The notes: generated from the letters alone by a model not told the origin. A DNA stretch of 5,231 nucleotides from JAQBDA01 sp964525785 (GCA_964525785.1 CAZGIX010000274.1:1-5231); one strand, 5' to 3'; counted from the first letter of the stretch, positions 1 to 5,231 are shown. Numbers and translations are program-made.

Positions 1-385
1 TCACCTTGAAATACTGATTGTCGCTTCCTGTTACCTGGGTCGACCAGTTTTGATTACCGAATACGGCTTGGATACTCCTGGAGGAGACTGGAGCCACGGC
101 AGCAATCGAGTTGACGTCCCTGAGAATAGCCTCTCCATCGCTCGCCTTGAACAAAACGGTGTTGGAAGACTGGCCAGGCCCAAGTCTTTTCCCAGGAGTA
201 ACCATGAGCAGGTTGCTGCCCATGCTCGCGATCTGCTCTTTGACTTGGGCAGTGGCGCCTCCTCCGATAGTGACCATGGTGATGACCGCTCCCACACCGA
301 TGACGATGCCCAGGATGGTCAGGACCGAGCGCATGACGTTTCGCTTGATTTCACGCAAGGCCAGTAGAATCGTGTTCCATAGCAT
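1..385 (-). CDS. MacB/FtsX-type ABC transporter permease, N-terminal part (runs off the left edge)
   Basis: This is the start of the membrane subunit of the efflux pump, a MacB-like permease of the FtsX family in the inner membrane. It should couple ATP hydrolysis by the preceding gene product to the periplasmic adaptor. The first 128 residues are visible with no stop. They open with LLALREIKRNVMRSVLT, the usual cytoplasmic amphipathic start of the family. A hydrophobic transmembrane helix follows (about residues 21-40, LTILGIVIGVGAVITMVTIG), then the start of the periplasmic domain with the typical GSNLLMVTPG motif (57-66). The ATG at 385-383 follows a good ribosome site (GGAGGG at 398-393, 7-base spacer). 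It overlaps the ATPase stop by one base (TAATG), which implies translational coupling. Family members are about 400 residues, so roughly two thirds is missing. Unlike E. coli MacB, the ATPase is a separate gene. Confidence 0.93.
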   Translation of the reverse strand, partial: MLWNTILLALREIKRNVMRSVLTILGIVIGVGAVITMVTIGGGATAQVKEQIASMGSNLLMVTPGKRLGPGQSSNTVLFKASDGEAILRDVNSIAAVAPVSSRSIQAVFGNQNWSTQVTGSDNQYFKV

Positions 386-1107
386 TATGTTGCCCTCCCG
401 TTTTGCTCATCTGACTCAACCAGACCATCTAAGAAGCGGACGGTGCGCTTCGCATAGGCTGCCATATCCCGTTCGTGAGTGACCATGACGATGGTGATCC
501 CTTGGTTGCGGTTTAGACCGGCGACCAGATCCATGATTTCACGGCTTCGGGCCGTATCCAGGTTACCCGTAGGTTCGTCCGCAAACAATACGGCGGGGTC
601 AGTCACAATCGCACGTGCAATGGCGACCCGCTGTTGCTGACCTCCCGAGAGTTCGCCAGGCGTGTGGGATTCCCATCCCTTGAGACCCACTGTCTCCAGG
701 GTCTCAAGGGCACGCGCTCGTCGCGCGCCGGCGGGGACACGACGATAAATTAAGGGCAGTTCTACGTTCTCCAGCGCGGAGGTGCGGCTTAACAAATTAT
801 AGCCCTGAAAGACAAAACCAAGGTAGAACCGGCGCAACCGCGTGCGCTGGTTGCGGGTCAGTTTGCCCACTTCAATGCCTTTGAACTTATAAACCCCAGC
901 GGTTGGCGTATCCAGACAGCCGAGGATGTTCATGCAAGTGGACTTGCCTGAACCGCTTGGTCCCATCACCGCCACGAACTCGCCCTCATCGATTCGAAGA
1001 TCAATGCCGCGAAGTGCATGCATGGCCGCCTGGCCAGTGCCGTAAACTTTCGTCACGCCTTGCAGCTCAATAAGGGGTTGGTTGTCTGTATGATTAAGGG
1101 CAGTCAT
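385..1107 (-). CDS. MacB/LolD-type ABC transporter ATP-binding protein
   Basis: This is the cytoplasmic ATPase of the export pump and should dimerise under the FtsX-type permease encoded next. Counting from the preferred start (240 residues), all ABC motifs are intact: Walker A GPSGSGKST at 49-57, Q-loop glutamine at 101 (VFQGYNLL), signature LSGGQQQ at 153-159, Walker B VLFADE at 173-178 with catalytic Glu178, D-loop NLD just after it, and H-loop His211 (VTHE). Length and sequence fit the MacB/LolD/FtsE group. An in-frame ATG at 1113 overlaps the adaptor stop (ATGA), but its GGGGAG touches the codon. The ATG at 1107 has GGGGAG at 1119-1114 with a 6-base spacer and is preferred. Either start leaves the gene directly coupled to the adaptor. 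The mRNA contains a perfect 12-bp hairpin (677-710). The class is certain; the substrate cannot be read from the sequence. Confidence 0.97.
   Translation of the reverse strand: MTALNHTDNQPLIELQGVTKVYGTGQAAMHALRGIDLRIDEGEFVAVMGPSGSGKSTCMNILGCLDTPTAGVYKFKGIEVGKLTRNQRTRLRRFYLGFVFQGYNLLSRTSALENVELPLIYRRVPAGARRARALETLETVGLKGWESHTPGELSGGQQQRVAIARAIVTDPAVLFADEPTGNLDTARSREIMDLVAGLNRNQGITIVMVTHERDMAAYAKRTVRFLDGLVESDEQNGRAT
677..710. repeat. Perfect 12-bp inverted repeat within the ATPase gene
   Basis: The arms CCCTTGAGACCC (677-688) and GGGTCTCAAGGG (699-710) pair perfectly around a 10-base loop. The segment codes for ALETLETVGLKG between the Q-loop and the signature motif, so the frame is preserved. 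No T-tract follows on either strand, so it is not a classical terminator. Confidence 0.8.
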
Positions 1108-1109
1108 GC

Positions 1110-2414
1110 TCATCTCCCCGCACTGAGGGTATCGACCACCAACGCCATCCCGGGTTTGATGTCTCCGGCCACAACTTCAGTCATGCTTCCATCTGTCGAC
1201 CCGATCGTGACAGGGATGGCTGAGAGCTGCCCATCCTTTAATGTCCAGACGCGCTGTTGCTTTTTGTTGGCGGAAACATCCTCGCCTTGTTTGGACGCGG
1301 AACGGGGCGGACGCGGGAGCAGGGAACCGACCAGACTGCCGGAAGACTTCTTCTCCTCCTTCTTCTCCTCCTCCTGTACTGGCGGCGTAAAACGCAGTGC
1401 AACAGTGGGTATGAGGATGGCATTTTCAACTTTTTTGACCGTGATGTCCGCGGTGGCCGTCATTCCAGGCCGTAGAGAGAGGTCCGAGTTGTTGACCTTC
1501 AGCACCGTTTCGTAGGTCACAACCCCTGACGTCGTTGATGAACCGAAACGGGCCTGGGTGATCCGTGCCTCGAAAATTCGATCCGGGTAGCCGGCGACGC
1601 TGAAGGTGGCTTTTTGGCCTTCCTGCACTTTACCGATATCGGCCTCGTCCACATTCACGTGCAGTTCCATCTTGGTTAAGTCCTCGGCCAGAGTGAACAG
1701 CACCGGGGCAGTAAAGGAAGCGGCCACGGTTTGTCCGGGCTCTATGCTGCGTGCAAGGACAACCCCATTAATCGGGGACCGAATAACCGATTTGGACAGG
1801 TCTGTTTCATTAACTTCCAGAGTGGCCTGGGCCTGGGAGACCGCCGCCTTGGCGCTGGCCTCATCGGCCTTGGCCCGCTCAAACGCCGCCTCTGCCGCAT
1901 CGAGCTCAGCCTGGGAGGGTACCTTGTTGTTGCTCAATTCCCGCACCTTTTGAAACTGTGTGAGTTTACTGCGGGTTTCCATGACGGTTGCCTGCGCCTG
2001 CAAGACCTTGGCCTTTGCTGATTCCAGGACGGCTTTCGATTGCGTCACCTGCGCCTCGAGTTTCGAGGTGTCGAGTGTGGCGAGGACCTGGCCGACCTTA
2101 ACCCTGTCGTTGTAGTCCACCTGGACGCTCTTGAGAATGCCCGACAACTCGCTGCCGACATCAACTTTGTTGGTTGGCTGCAGGGTGCCTGTGGCGGTGA
2201 CGACGACCGTCAGATTTCCGCGCACCACTTCCTGGGTTTTGTACTGCGCCGAATTGGAATTTTCCATCCTCTTCCAGATCACAACAGTTGTTACCACGGT
2301 TGCCACCAGGAGGGCCACGATGAGCCATCGCTTCAGGCCCTTTCTGCGGCCCGAAGATTGATCAATTTCCAAGGTCTGCGCAACATCTGAGTCTGGATCA
2401 ATTTTCGATTTCAT
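1110..2414 (-). CDS. MacA-type periplasmic adaptor (HlyD/RND-MFP family) of the ABC efflux pump
   Basis: This adaptor should sit in the inner membrane and link the ABC permease to the outer-membrane channel across the periplasm. Numbering from the preferred start (434 residues), there is a short basic cytoplasmic tail and one N-terminal transmembrane helix at about 30-47. A first lipoyl half follows (about 85-115, VGSELSGILKSVQV), then an Ala/Gln/Glu-rich alpha-helical hairpin (116-209) and the second lipoyl half (210-243, VIRSPINGVVLARSIEPGQTV). A beta-barrel domain spans about 244-339, and a membrane-proximal domain forms the C-terminus. Between the last two is a charged, low-complexity insert (about 346-386). 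An ATG at 2432, three bases after the previous stop, is also in frame. The ATG at 2414 has GGAGAG at 2425-2420 with a 5-base spacer and looks better. The helix, not a lipobox, anchors the protein. The family is secure; the exact start is less so. Confidence 0.95.
   Translation of the reverse strand: MKSKIDPDSDVAQTLEIDQSSGRRKGLKRWLIVALLVATVVTTVVIWKRMENSNSAQYKTQEVVRGNLTVVVTATGTLQPTNKVDVGSELSGILKSVQVDYNDRVKVGQVLATLDTSKLEAQVTQSKAVLESAKAKVLQAQATVMETRSKLTQFQKVRELSNNKVPSQAELDAAEAAFERAKADEASAKAAVSQAQATLEVNETDLSKSVIRSPINGVVLARSIEPGQTVAASFTAPVLFTLAEDLTKMELHVNVDEADIGKVQEGQKATFSVAGYPDRIFEARITQARFGSSTTSGVVTYETVLKVNNSDLSLRPGMTATADITVKKVENAILIPTVALRFTPPVQEEEKKEEKKSSGSLVGSLLPRPPRSASKQGEDVSANKKQQRVWTLKDGQLSAIPVTIGSTDGSMTEVVAGDIKPGMALVVDTLSAGR
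1114..1119 (-). promoter_or_regulatory. Ribosome binding site favouring the second ATG of the ATPase
   Basis: GGGGAG directly abuts the ATG at 1113 but is six bases from the in-frame ATG at 1107. A six-base spacer is normal and zero is not, so initiation at 1107 is more likely. The site lies in the last codons of the adaptor gene, consistent with coupled translation. Confidence 0.6.
1257..1379 (-). other. Charged low-complexity insert in the adaptor protein
   Basis: About 41 codons inside the adaptor gene encode an acidic/basic run (EEEKKEEKK, from bases 1373 to 1347) followed by a Ser/Gly/Pro/Arg-rich, probably disordered stretch. It separates the beta-barrel domain from the C-terminal membrane-proximal strands (RVWTLKDGQLSAIPVTIG), a place where many adaptors have only a short loop. 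The reading frame stays open and the flanking domains look normal, so this is an insertion or loop expansion rather than a frameshift. Confidence 0.7.
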
Positions 2415-2419
2415 TTTTT

Positions 2420-2425
2420 CTCTCC
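2420..2425 (-). promoter_or_regulatory. Ribosome binding site favouring the second ATG of the adaptor
   Basis: GGAGAG is followed by five A residues and then the ATG at 2414-2412. The first ATG (2432) has only a weak AGAAG-like stretch in the end of the preceding gene. This favours the 434-residue product over 440 residues. Confidence 0.6.
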
Positions 2426-2435
2426 GTGTCATAAG

Positions 2436-3890
2436 TCATTTCTTCTCATCGGGAGCCATCGATGTCCATCCGCCTCCGAGGGCCTTGTACAGGCGAACCA
2501 GGTTGGAGGTTACGGTCCCGTCGCTTTGGGCCAGTTGGTCCTGGAAGGACAAGAGCGAACGCTCGGCATCCAGGACATTGCTGAAATCCGTCAGGCCTGC
2601 CTGGTACTTGTGCTGTGCCAACTCTGCCGCCTTCTGGGCAGCCTGGATCGCCTCGCTCAATGACTGTCTCCGCAGTTGTTCCTCCGCATAGGCCACGAGT
2701 GCGTTTTCAACCTCCTCCAAAGCACTGAGCATAGCGGCTTCATAGGCGATCAGATACTGCTCCTGCAAGGCTGACTGCACCTCCATGTTTTGGCGGATAG
2801 CTCCAGCTTTAAAGATTGCCCAGGTGATTCGAGGGCCGCCGCTTAATGCCCAACTGCCGGAGGAGGACAGGTTACTCAATGAAAGGGCTTCCAGGCCGAT
2901 GGAGCCGCTCAATGTGAACTTGGGGTAGAGATCCGCCGTAGCCACACCGATCCTTGCTGTTTGCGCAGCCAGTTGGCGCTCGGCCTGTCGCACATCGGGC
3001 CGACGCCGCAAGAGGTCAGCCGGCACACCCACTGCAACGTTCAAGGGCGTGACCGGGATAGGCTCTCGTTTTTCCAGTTCCGCATGAAGCTTGCCCGGTT
3101 GTTCTCCCAGGAGCACGGCAATGCGGTTCATGGCCTCCTCCAACCCCGTGCGCAGAGTTGGTATCTGGGAACGTGTATTTTCAAGGTTATATCGGGCCTG
3201 CTGTACGGTAAGTTCGTCGCTCAAGCCCGCCTCATAGCGCCATTGGGTCAACTGGTAGGTCTCGCTTTGGGCGTCCAGGTTCGCCTCTGCCACGGCAAGT
3301 CGCACCTGAAAGGTACGCACATCCAGGTAGTTCACGGCCACTTCAGCAAGCAGGGAGACAAGCACATCGCGCAAGTCCTCATGGCTGGCCCAAAGATCTG
3401 CCTCAGCCGCCTCCACTGAGCGACGGACGCCACCAAAAATATCCAACTCCCATCCGGCATCAAAACTCGCAGCGTAAAGGTCACTGGTCTTGCCGGATCC
3501 TGTGTCTTTGCTGGTACGGCTCCATGTGGCAGAACCCGTGGTGTCGAGAGTGGGAAAGAGATCGGCCTTGGCAATGCCCCGGCGGGCGCGCGCCTCACGA
3601 ACTCGTGCTAAAGCCTTCTTCAGATCGAGGTTGCCCAAGACCGCGCGATCGATCAGACTTGACAGTTCCGGATCGTTGAGTGTCTTCCACCACGTGGCCA
3701 AGGTTTCGGGACCCATCTCCTCGGTCACCAGGCCTCCTTTGAGTTGGCTGTGCCAGGTAGGAGACACTGGCGTTTCAGGCGGCACATAATCAGGCCCCAC
3801 AGTAGCGCACCCGGCGAGGGTGAAGATCGCAAGCATCACAAGGAGCCACGGCATTGGTCTAATGAAAATTATTTTTCGGAAAACATTCAT
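2436..3890 (-). CDS. NodT/OprM-type outer-membrane efflux lipoprotein (TolC superfamily)
   Basis: This is the exit duct of the pump: a trimeric outer-membrane barrel with a long periplasmic helical tunnel. The 484-residue length is typical. The N-terminus is a lipoprotein signal: basic start, hydrophobic helix about 14-27, lipobox LAGC with the lipidated Cys28. The mature start CATVGPDYVPPETPVSPTW matches the NodT family. The WWKTLNDPELSSLI stretch (67-80) and the two tandem OEP repeats are recognisable. The repeats carry matching YEAGLSDELTVQQAR (about 219-233) and YQAGLTDFSNVLDAE (about 429-443) motifs, and the second contains the conserved ADLLRRRPDVRQAE (291-304). The ATG follows GGAG at 3900-3897 with a 6-base spacer. 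The gene starts 14 bp after the repressor stop and ends 3 bp (or 21 bp with the preferred start) before the adaptor. NodT proteins often partner RND pumps; here the neighbours point to an ABC pump instead. Confidence 0.96.
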   Translation of the reverse strand: MNVFRKIIFIRPMPWLLVMLAIFTLAGCATVGPDYVPPETPVSPTWHSQLKGGLVTEEMGPETLATWWKTLNDPELSSLIDRAVLGNLDLKKALARVREARARRGIAKADLFPTLDTTGSATWSRTSKDTGSGKTSDLYAASFDAGWELDIFGGVRRSVEAAEADLWASHEDLRDVLVSLLAEVAVNYLDVRTFQVRLAVAEANLDAQSETYQLTQWRYEAGLSDELTVQQARYNLENTRSQIPTLRTGLEEAMNRIAVLLGEQPGKLHAELEKREPIPVTPLNVAVGVPADLLRRRPDVRQAERQLAAQTARIGVATADLYPKFTLSGSIGLEALSLSNLSSSGSWALSGGPRITWAIFKAGAIRQNMEVQSALQEQYLIAYEAAMLSALEEVENALVAYAEEQLRRQSLSEAIQAAQKAAELAQHKYQAGLTDFSNVLDAERSLLSFQDQLAQSDGTVTSNLVRLYKALGGGWTSMAPDEKK

Positions 3891-3904
3891 GAGTCACTCC
3901 TGTT

Positions 3905-4594
3905 CTAACCCTCTCCAATTCTTCGCTGAGATTTAGTAGGTTTTCGACTCTTTTCAGTATCATCGCGAATGGCACGAATTCCAGCGAGCGAGAATTTCAC
4001 AACGTGGTTAGAATAGGCTTCGATATCATCAACTCCTGGAGGAAAATCCTTGTTTTCTCGATTTCCCTTCCGACCCTTTATCGCAACCATTGGATTGATG
4101 CACTGACTTATGATGCTTATCGCACAGAATCGAACCTGCATGTCTGAGCTGCGTGGGCCAAGGAGCTCACGAACCAGAGTCTCCATATTCTCATGCACGG
4201 GCCGGAGTTCTTTTCGCATGAGTTCATCCAACAGCCCGGTGGGATTAGCAAGTTCCTTCTGCACAAACAAAAACTCTTTGTTGTTTTCGTCAGCAATCCG
4301 ACGCAAAAGGGCTGCCACCTGACCTCGCAGACGTTCTTCGGATGGTGCGCTATCACTCACACCACCATCCGAAGGATGTGCTTTCACGGATTCAGAAAAG
4401 GAATGTCGCCATGCCTCTTTGTAAAGAGTTTCTTTATCACCAAAGTGGTAATTTACCGCCGCGACGTTTGCCCGGGCACGTTGACAGATTTCTGCAATGG
4501 TTGCGTCGCGGTAACCTTTCTCCGCGAAGACCTCGCTCGCGGCCGCGAGCAGGGTTTTGTAAGTCTTTGCAGCACCTTTCCCTGGGATCTTCAT
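3905..4594 (-). CDS. TetR family transcriptional regulator, CerR/CecR-like C-terminal domain
   Basis: This is probably a ligand-responsive repressor of the efflux operon, of which it is the first gene. From the preferred start it has 229 residues. Residues 11-60 form the TetR DNA-binding domain: helix 1 (KTLLAAASEVFAEKGY), then the helix-turn-helix ATIAEICQRARANVAAVNYHFGDKETLY, split here as helices near 31-40 and 44-51. The C-terminal half contains FLFVQKELANPTGLLDEL and ends in a basic tail. It resembles the CerR-type (DUF1956) domain of E. coli CecR/YbiH, which is known to act on the ybhGFSR ABC-exporter operon. An in-frame ATG at 4654 would add 20 residues, but it lies within the predicted promoter. 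The ATG at 4594 has GGAGG at 4604-4600 with a 5-base spacer, so it is chosen. The gene carries a 16-bp palindrome and a perfect 12-bp inverted repeat. The inducing ligand is unknown. Confidence 0.93.
   Translation of the reverse strand: MKIPGKGAAKTYKTLLAAASEVFAEKGYRDATIAEICQRARANVAAVNYHFGDKETLYKEAWRHSFSESVKAHPSDGGVSDSAPSEERLRGQVAALLRRIADENNKEFLFVQKELANPTGLLDELMRKELRPVHENMETLVRELLGPRSSDMQVRFCAISIISQCINPMVAIKGRKGNRENKDFPPGVDDIEAYSNHVVKFSLAGIRAIRDDTEKSRKPTKSQRRIGEG
4336..4374. repeat. Perfect 12-bp inverted repeat within the repressor gene
   Basis: The arms CTTCGGATGGTG (4336-4347) and CACCATCCGAAG (4363-4374) pair perfectly around a 15-base loop. The repeat codes for a Ser/Gly/Asp-rich linker (PSDGGVSDSAPSE) between the DNA-binding and ligand-binding domains. 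No T-tract follows. Confidence 0.8.
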
Positions 4595-4599
4595 CTTGT

Positions 4600-4604
4600 C
4601 CTCC
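4600..4604 (-). promoter_or_regulatory. Ribosome binding site deciding the repressor start
   Basis: GGAGG lies 5 bases before the ATG at 4594-4592. The alternative in-frame ATG at 4654 has no comparable site and lies in the promoter region, so this site sets the start. Confidence 0.8.
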
Positions 4605-4626
4605 AAACAGCTATTAAGATCAGGAG

Positions 4627-4661
4627 TTTTCAAATATATATTTAAAATAGCCATTTGAAAA
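4627..4661. promoter_or_regulatory. Candidate operator: inverted repeat over the promoter
   Basis: TTTTCAAAT (4627-4635) and ATTTGAAAA (4653-4661) are perfect 9-base inverted copies 17 bases apart. They cover the predicted -10 and -35. The first arm is also part of a near-perfect 20-bp palindrome (4628-4647, one mismatched pair) centred on AAATATATATTT. A TetR-family dimer bound here would block RNA polymerase, so negative autoregulation by the downstream gene is the simplest reading. AT-rich DNA yields such repeats easily, so binding is inferred. Confidence 0.45.
4633..4661 (-). promoter_or_regulatory. Predicted sigma-70-type promoter of the repressor-efflux operon
   Basis: Read on the minus strand, a -35-like TTTTCA (4661-4656) is separated by exactly 17 bases from a -10-like TATATT (4638-4633), matching the consensus at 4/6 and 5/6 positions. 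A start near 4626 would give a leader of about 30 bases before the ATG at 4594. An alternative pair, TTGATT with TAAATA, lies slightly upstream with the same spacing but a poorer -10. The stretch is clearly more AT-rich than the genes. No other convincing promoter is seen between the five genes, so it may serve the whole operon. Confidence 0.5.
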
Positions 4662-4986
4662 AATCAAGCTGCAAGCGCTGTGCCAACTCATTCATAAACC
4701 ATAGATTAAGGACTACTTTTATGCCTTCTTCGATGTAATTTCGTAAAATTTTCAACATGTTTGGTTGTTCTGCGTTTTTAAGAGGCTCTCACCTCTCGAA
4801 CAAATCGCGCAATATTTCAGGACCAGGAGTAGGGGAAAAATCTGTCGAAAGTCGTTCTGGCCGGACCACTTTCCTTATTGGCTTCAAATGGTAGCGGACT
4901 TCGACAACATTGACGAGCAATTCGACAATATACGTTCGGACCCCAGTCCGGGGAGGATGAAAACACTGCGAAAAGGCTTTTTCTTT
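4662..4986. other. Intergenic region without a supported gene
   Basis: This stretch separates the iron-sulfur gene from the efflux promoter. It holds no RNA gene or mobile element that I recognise. It contains short TTCGACA repeats (inverted copy at 4843-4849, direct copies at 4900-4906 and 4921-4927). It also has two weak hairpins (4781-4796 and 4937-4950), neither followed by a T-tract. Most of a 38-codon minus-strand frame (4642-4758) without a ribosome site falls here too. A plus-strand frame from a TTG at 4765 runs antisense into the iron-sulfur gene and is not credible. The upstream gene must end transcription somewhere here, but no clear terminator is visible. Confidence 0.6.
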
Positions 4987-5231
4987 TTACAACTTGGCGT
5001 TAGAGGAGGGGGCCTTGTGAACTTTCTTGGAATCCTTGAAGGTGAGGGCGCCGACAGGGCAAACTTTGACGCATTCTCCGCACTGGGTGCATCTTGATTC
5101 GGCGAGGGGCTGATCCTGGTAAGTTGATACGACTCGCTTAAATCCACGGCGTGTAAAACCTATGGCACCGATACCTAATTGTTCCTGGCATACCCAAACA
5201 CATTTACCGCAAAGGACACACTTATTGGGAT
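4987..5231 (-). CDS. C-terminal part of a two-[4Fe-4S] iron-sulfur protein of the NuoG/HoxU/Fe-hydrogenase type (runs off the right edge)
   Basis: The last 80 residues are visible and the start lies outside the window. They contain two cluster motifs: CVLCGKCVWVC (CX2CX2CX3C) and, about 35 residues on, CTQCGECVKVCP (CX2CX2CX3CP). The text between them (GIGAIGF, then RGFKRVV and PLAES) is typical of the N-terminal region shared by NADH dehydrogenase subunit G, HoxU-type diaphorase subunits, NAD(P)-linked formate dehydrogenases and [FeFe]-hydrogenases. There it carries electrons between cofactors. Here the protein stops 22 residues after the last Cys, followed only by a short Lys/Ser-rich tail. 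A stand-alone electron-transfer subunit (HoxU-like, about 200-240 residues, with an N-terminal [2Fe-2S] domain) is therefore more likely than a catalytic NuoG or hydrogenase chain. It is separated from the efflux operon and probably belongs to an unrelated unit upstream. Confidence 0.85.
   Translation of the reverse strand, partial: PNKCVLCGKCVWVCQEQLGIGAIGFTRRGFKRVVSTYQDQPLAESRCTQCGECVKVCPVGALTFKDSKKVHKAPSSNAKL

Noticed and set aside
1238..1475. Leu-rich or Arg-rich open frames on both strands across the adaptor's low-complexity segment
   Set aside because: They are frame shadows of the repetitive Glu/Lys codons and lack homology-like features.
1505..1551. CCGTTTCG/CGAAACGG inverted repeat in the adaptor gene
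   Set aside because: Eight base pairs with a 31-base loop is not notable in a window of this size.
2054..2068. CCTCGA/TCGAGG hairpin in the adaptor gene
   Set aside because: It has only six base pairs in GC-rich coding DNA, which is expected by chance.
4595..4654. A 20-residue N-terminal extension of the repressor from an ATG at 4654
   Set aside because: That ATG lies inside the predicted promoter and lacks a ribosome site. The ATG at 4594 has a strong one and gives the normal TetR N-terminus.
4781..4796. AGAGG/CCTCT hairpin in the intergenic region as a terminator
   Set aside because: The stem is short, and on the minus strand it is followed by TAAAAA instead of a T-run.
4937..4950. CGGAC/GTCCG stem with a 4-base loop, about 37 bases past the iron-sulfur stop, as a terminator
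   Set aside because: The stem is only five base pairs and is not followed by a T-tract on the minus strand.
4765..5097. Plus-strand 110-codon open frame starting at a TTG, including a FDNIDEQFDNI repeat-like stretch
   Set aside because: It has no ribosome site and a weak start codon, and its second half is antisense to the well-supported iron-sulfur gene. The peptide repetition just mirrors the TTCGACAA direct repeats.

Overview
The window looks like bacterial chromosome from a Gram-negative with an outer membrane. It holds an outer-membrane efflux lipoprotein, an inner-membrane-anchored periplasmic adaptor, and the end of an NADH-dehydrogenase/hydrogenase-type iron-sulfur protein. The coding DNA is moderately GC-rich with AT-rich gaps. 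Together with the iron-sulfur gene this would fit an anaerobic or facultative proteobacterium or Desulfobacterota-like organism, but the taxonomic call is only an inference.

Every gene lies on the minus strand, so transcription runs from high to low coordinates. At the right edge (4987-5231) is the C-terminal end of a protein with two [4Fe-4S] cluster motifs. Next comes an intergenic stretch of about 390 bases (4595-4986). Its part nearest the next gene is AT-rich and carries a plausible promoter inside an inverted repeat. Five tightly packed genes follow, apparently one operon: a TetR/CerR-type repressor (4594-3905), a NodT/TolC-type outer-membrane factor lipoprotein (3890-2436), a MacA-type periplasmic adaptor (about 2414-1110), a MacB-type ABC ATPase (about 1107-385), and the start of a MacB/FtsX-type permease (385 to beyond position 1). 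Gaps are 14 bp or less, and the last two genes overlap by one base.

The genes describe a complete, self-regulated tripartite ABC efflux pump. The permease and ATPase drive transport, the adaptor bridges the periplasm, and the outer-membrane lipoprotein is the exit duct. The repressor is the first gene, so it probably controls its own operon and is released by a pump substrate. The layout resembles the E. coli cecR-ybhGFSR arrangement (TetR regulator, adaptor, ABC exporter), with the added features of an encoded outer-membrane channel and a MacB split into separate ATPase and permease genes.

I see no clear evidence of a wholly new system. The points most worth a second look are a 9-bp perfect inverted repeat placed on the predicted -35 and -10 of the operon, two perfect 12-bp inverted repeats inside coding regions (repressor and ATPase), a 16-bp perfect palindrome early in the repressor gene, a charged low-complexity insert in the adaptor, and a 38-codon unassigned frame upstream of the repressor.
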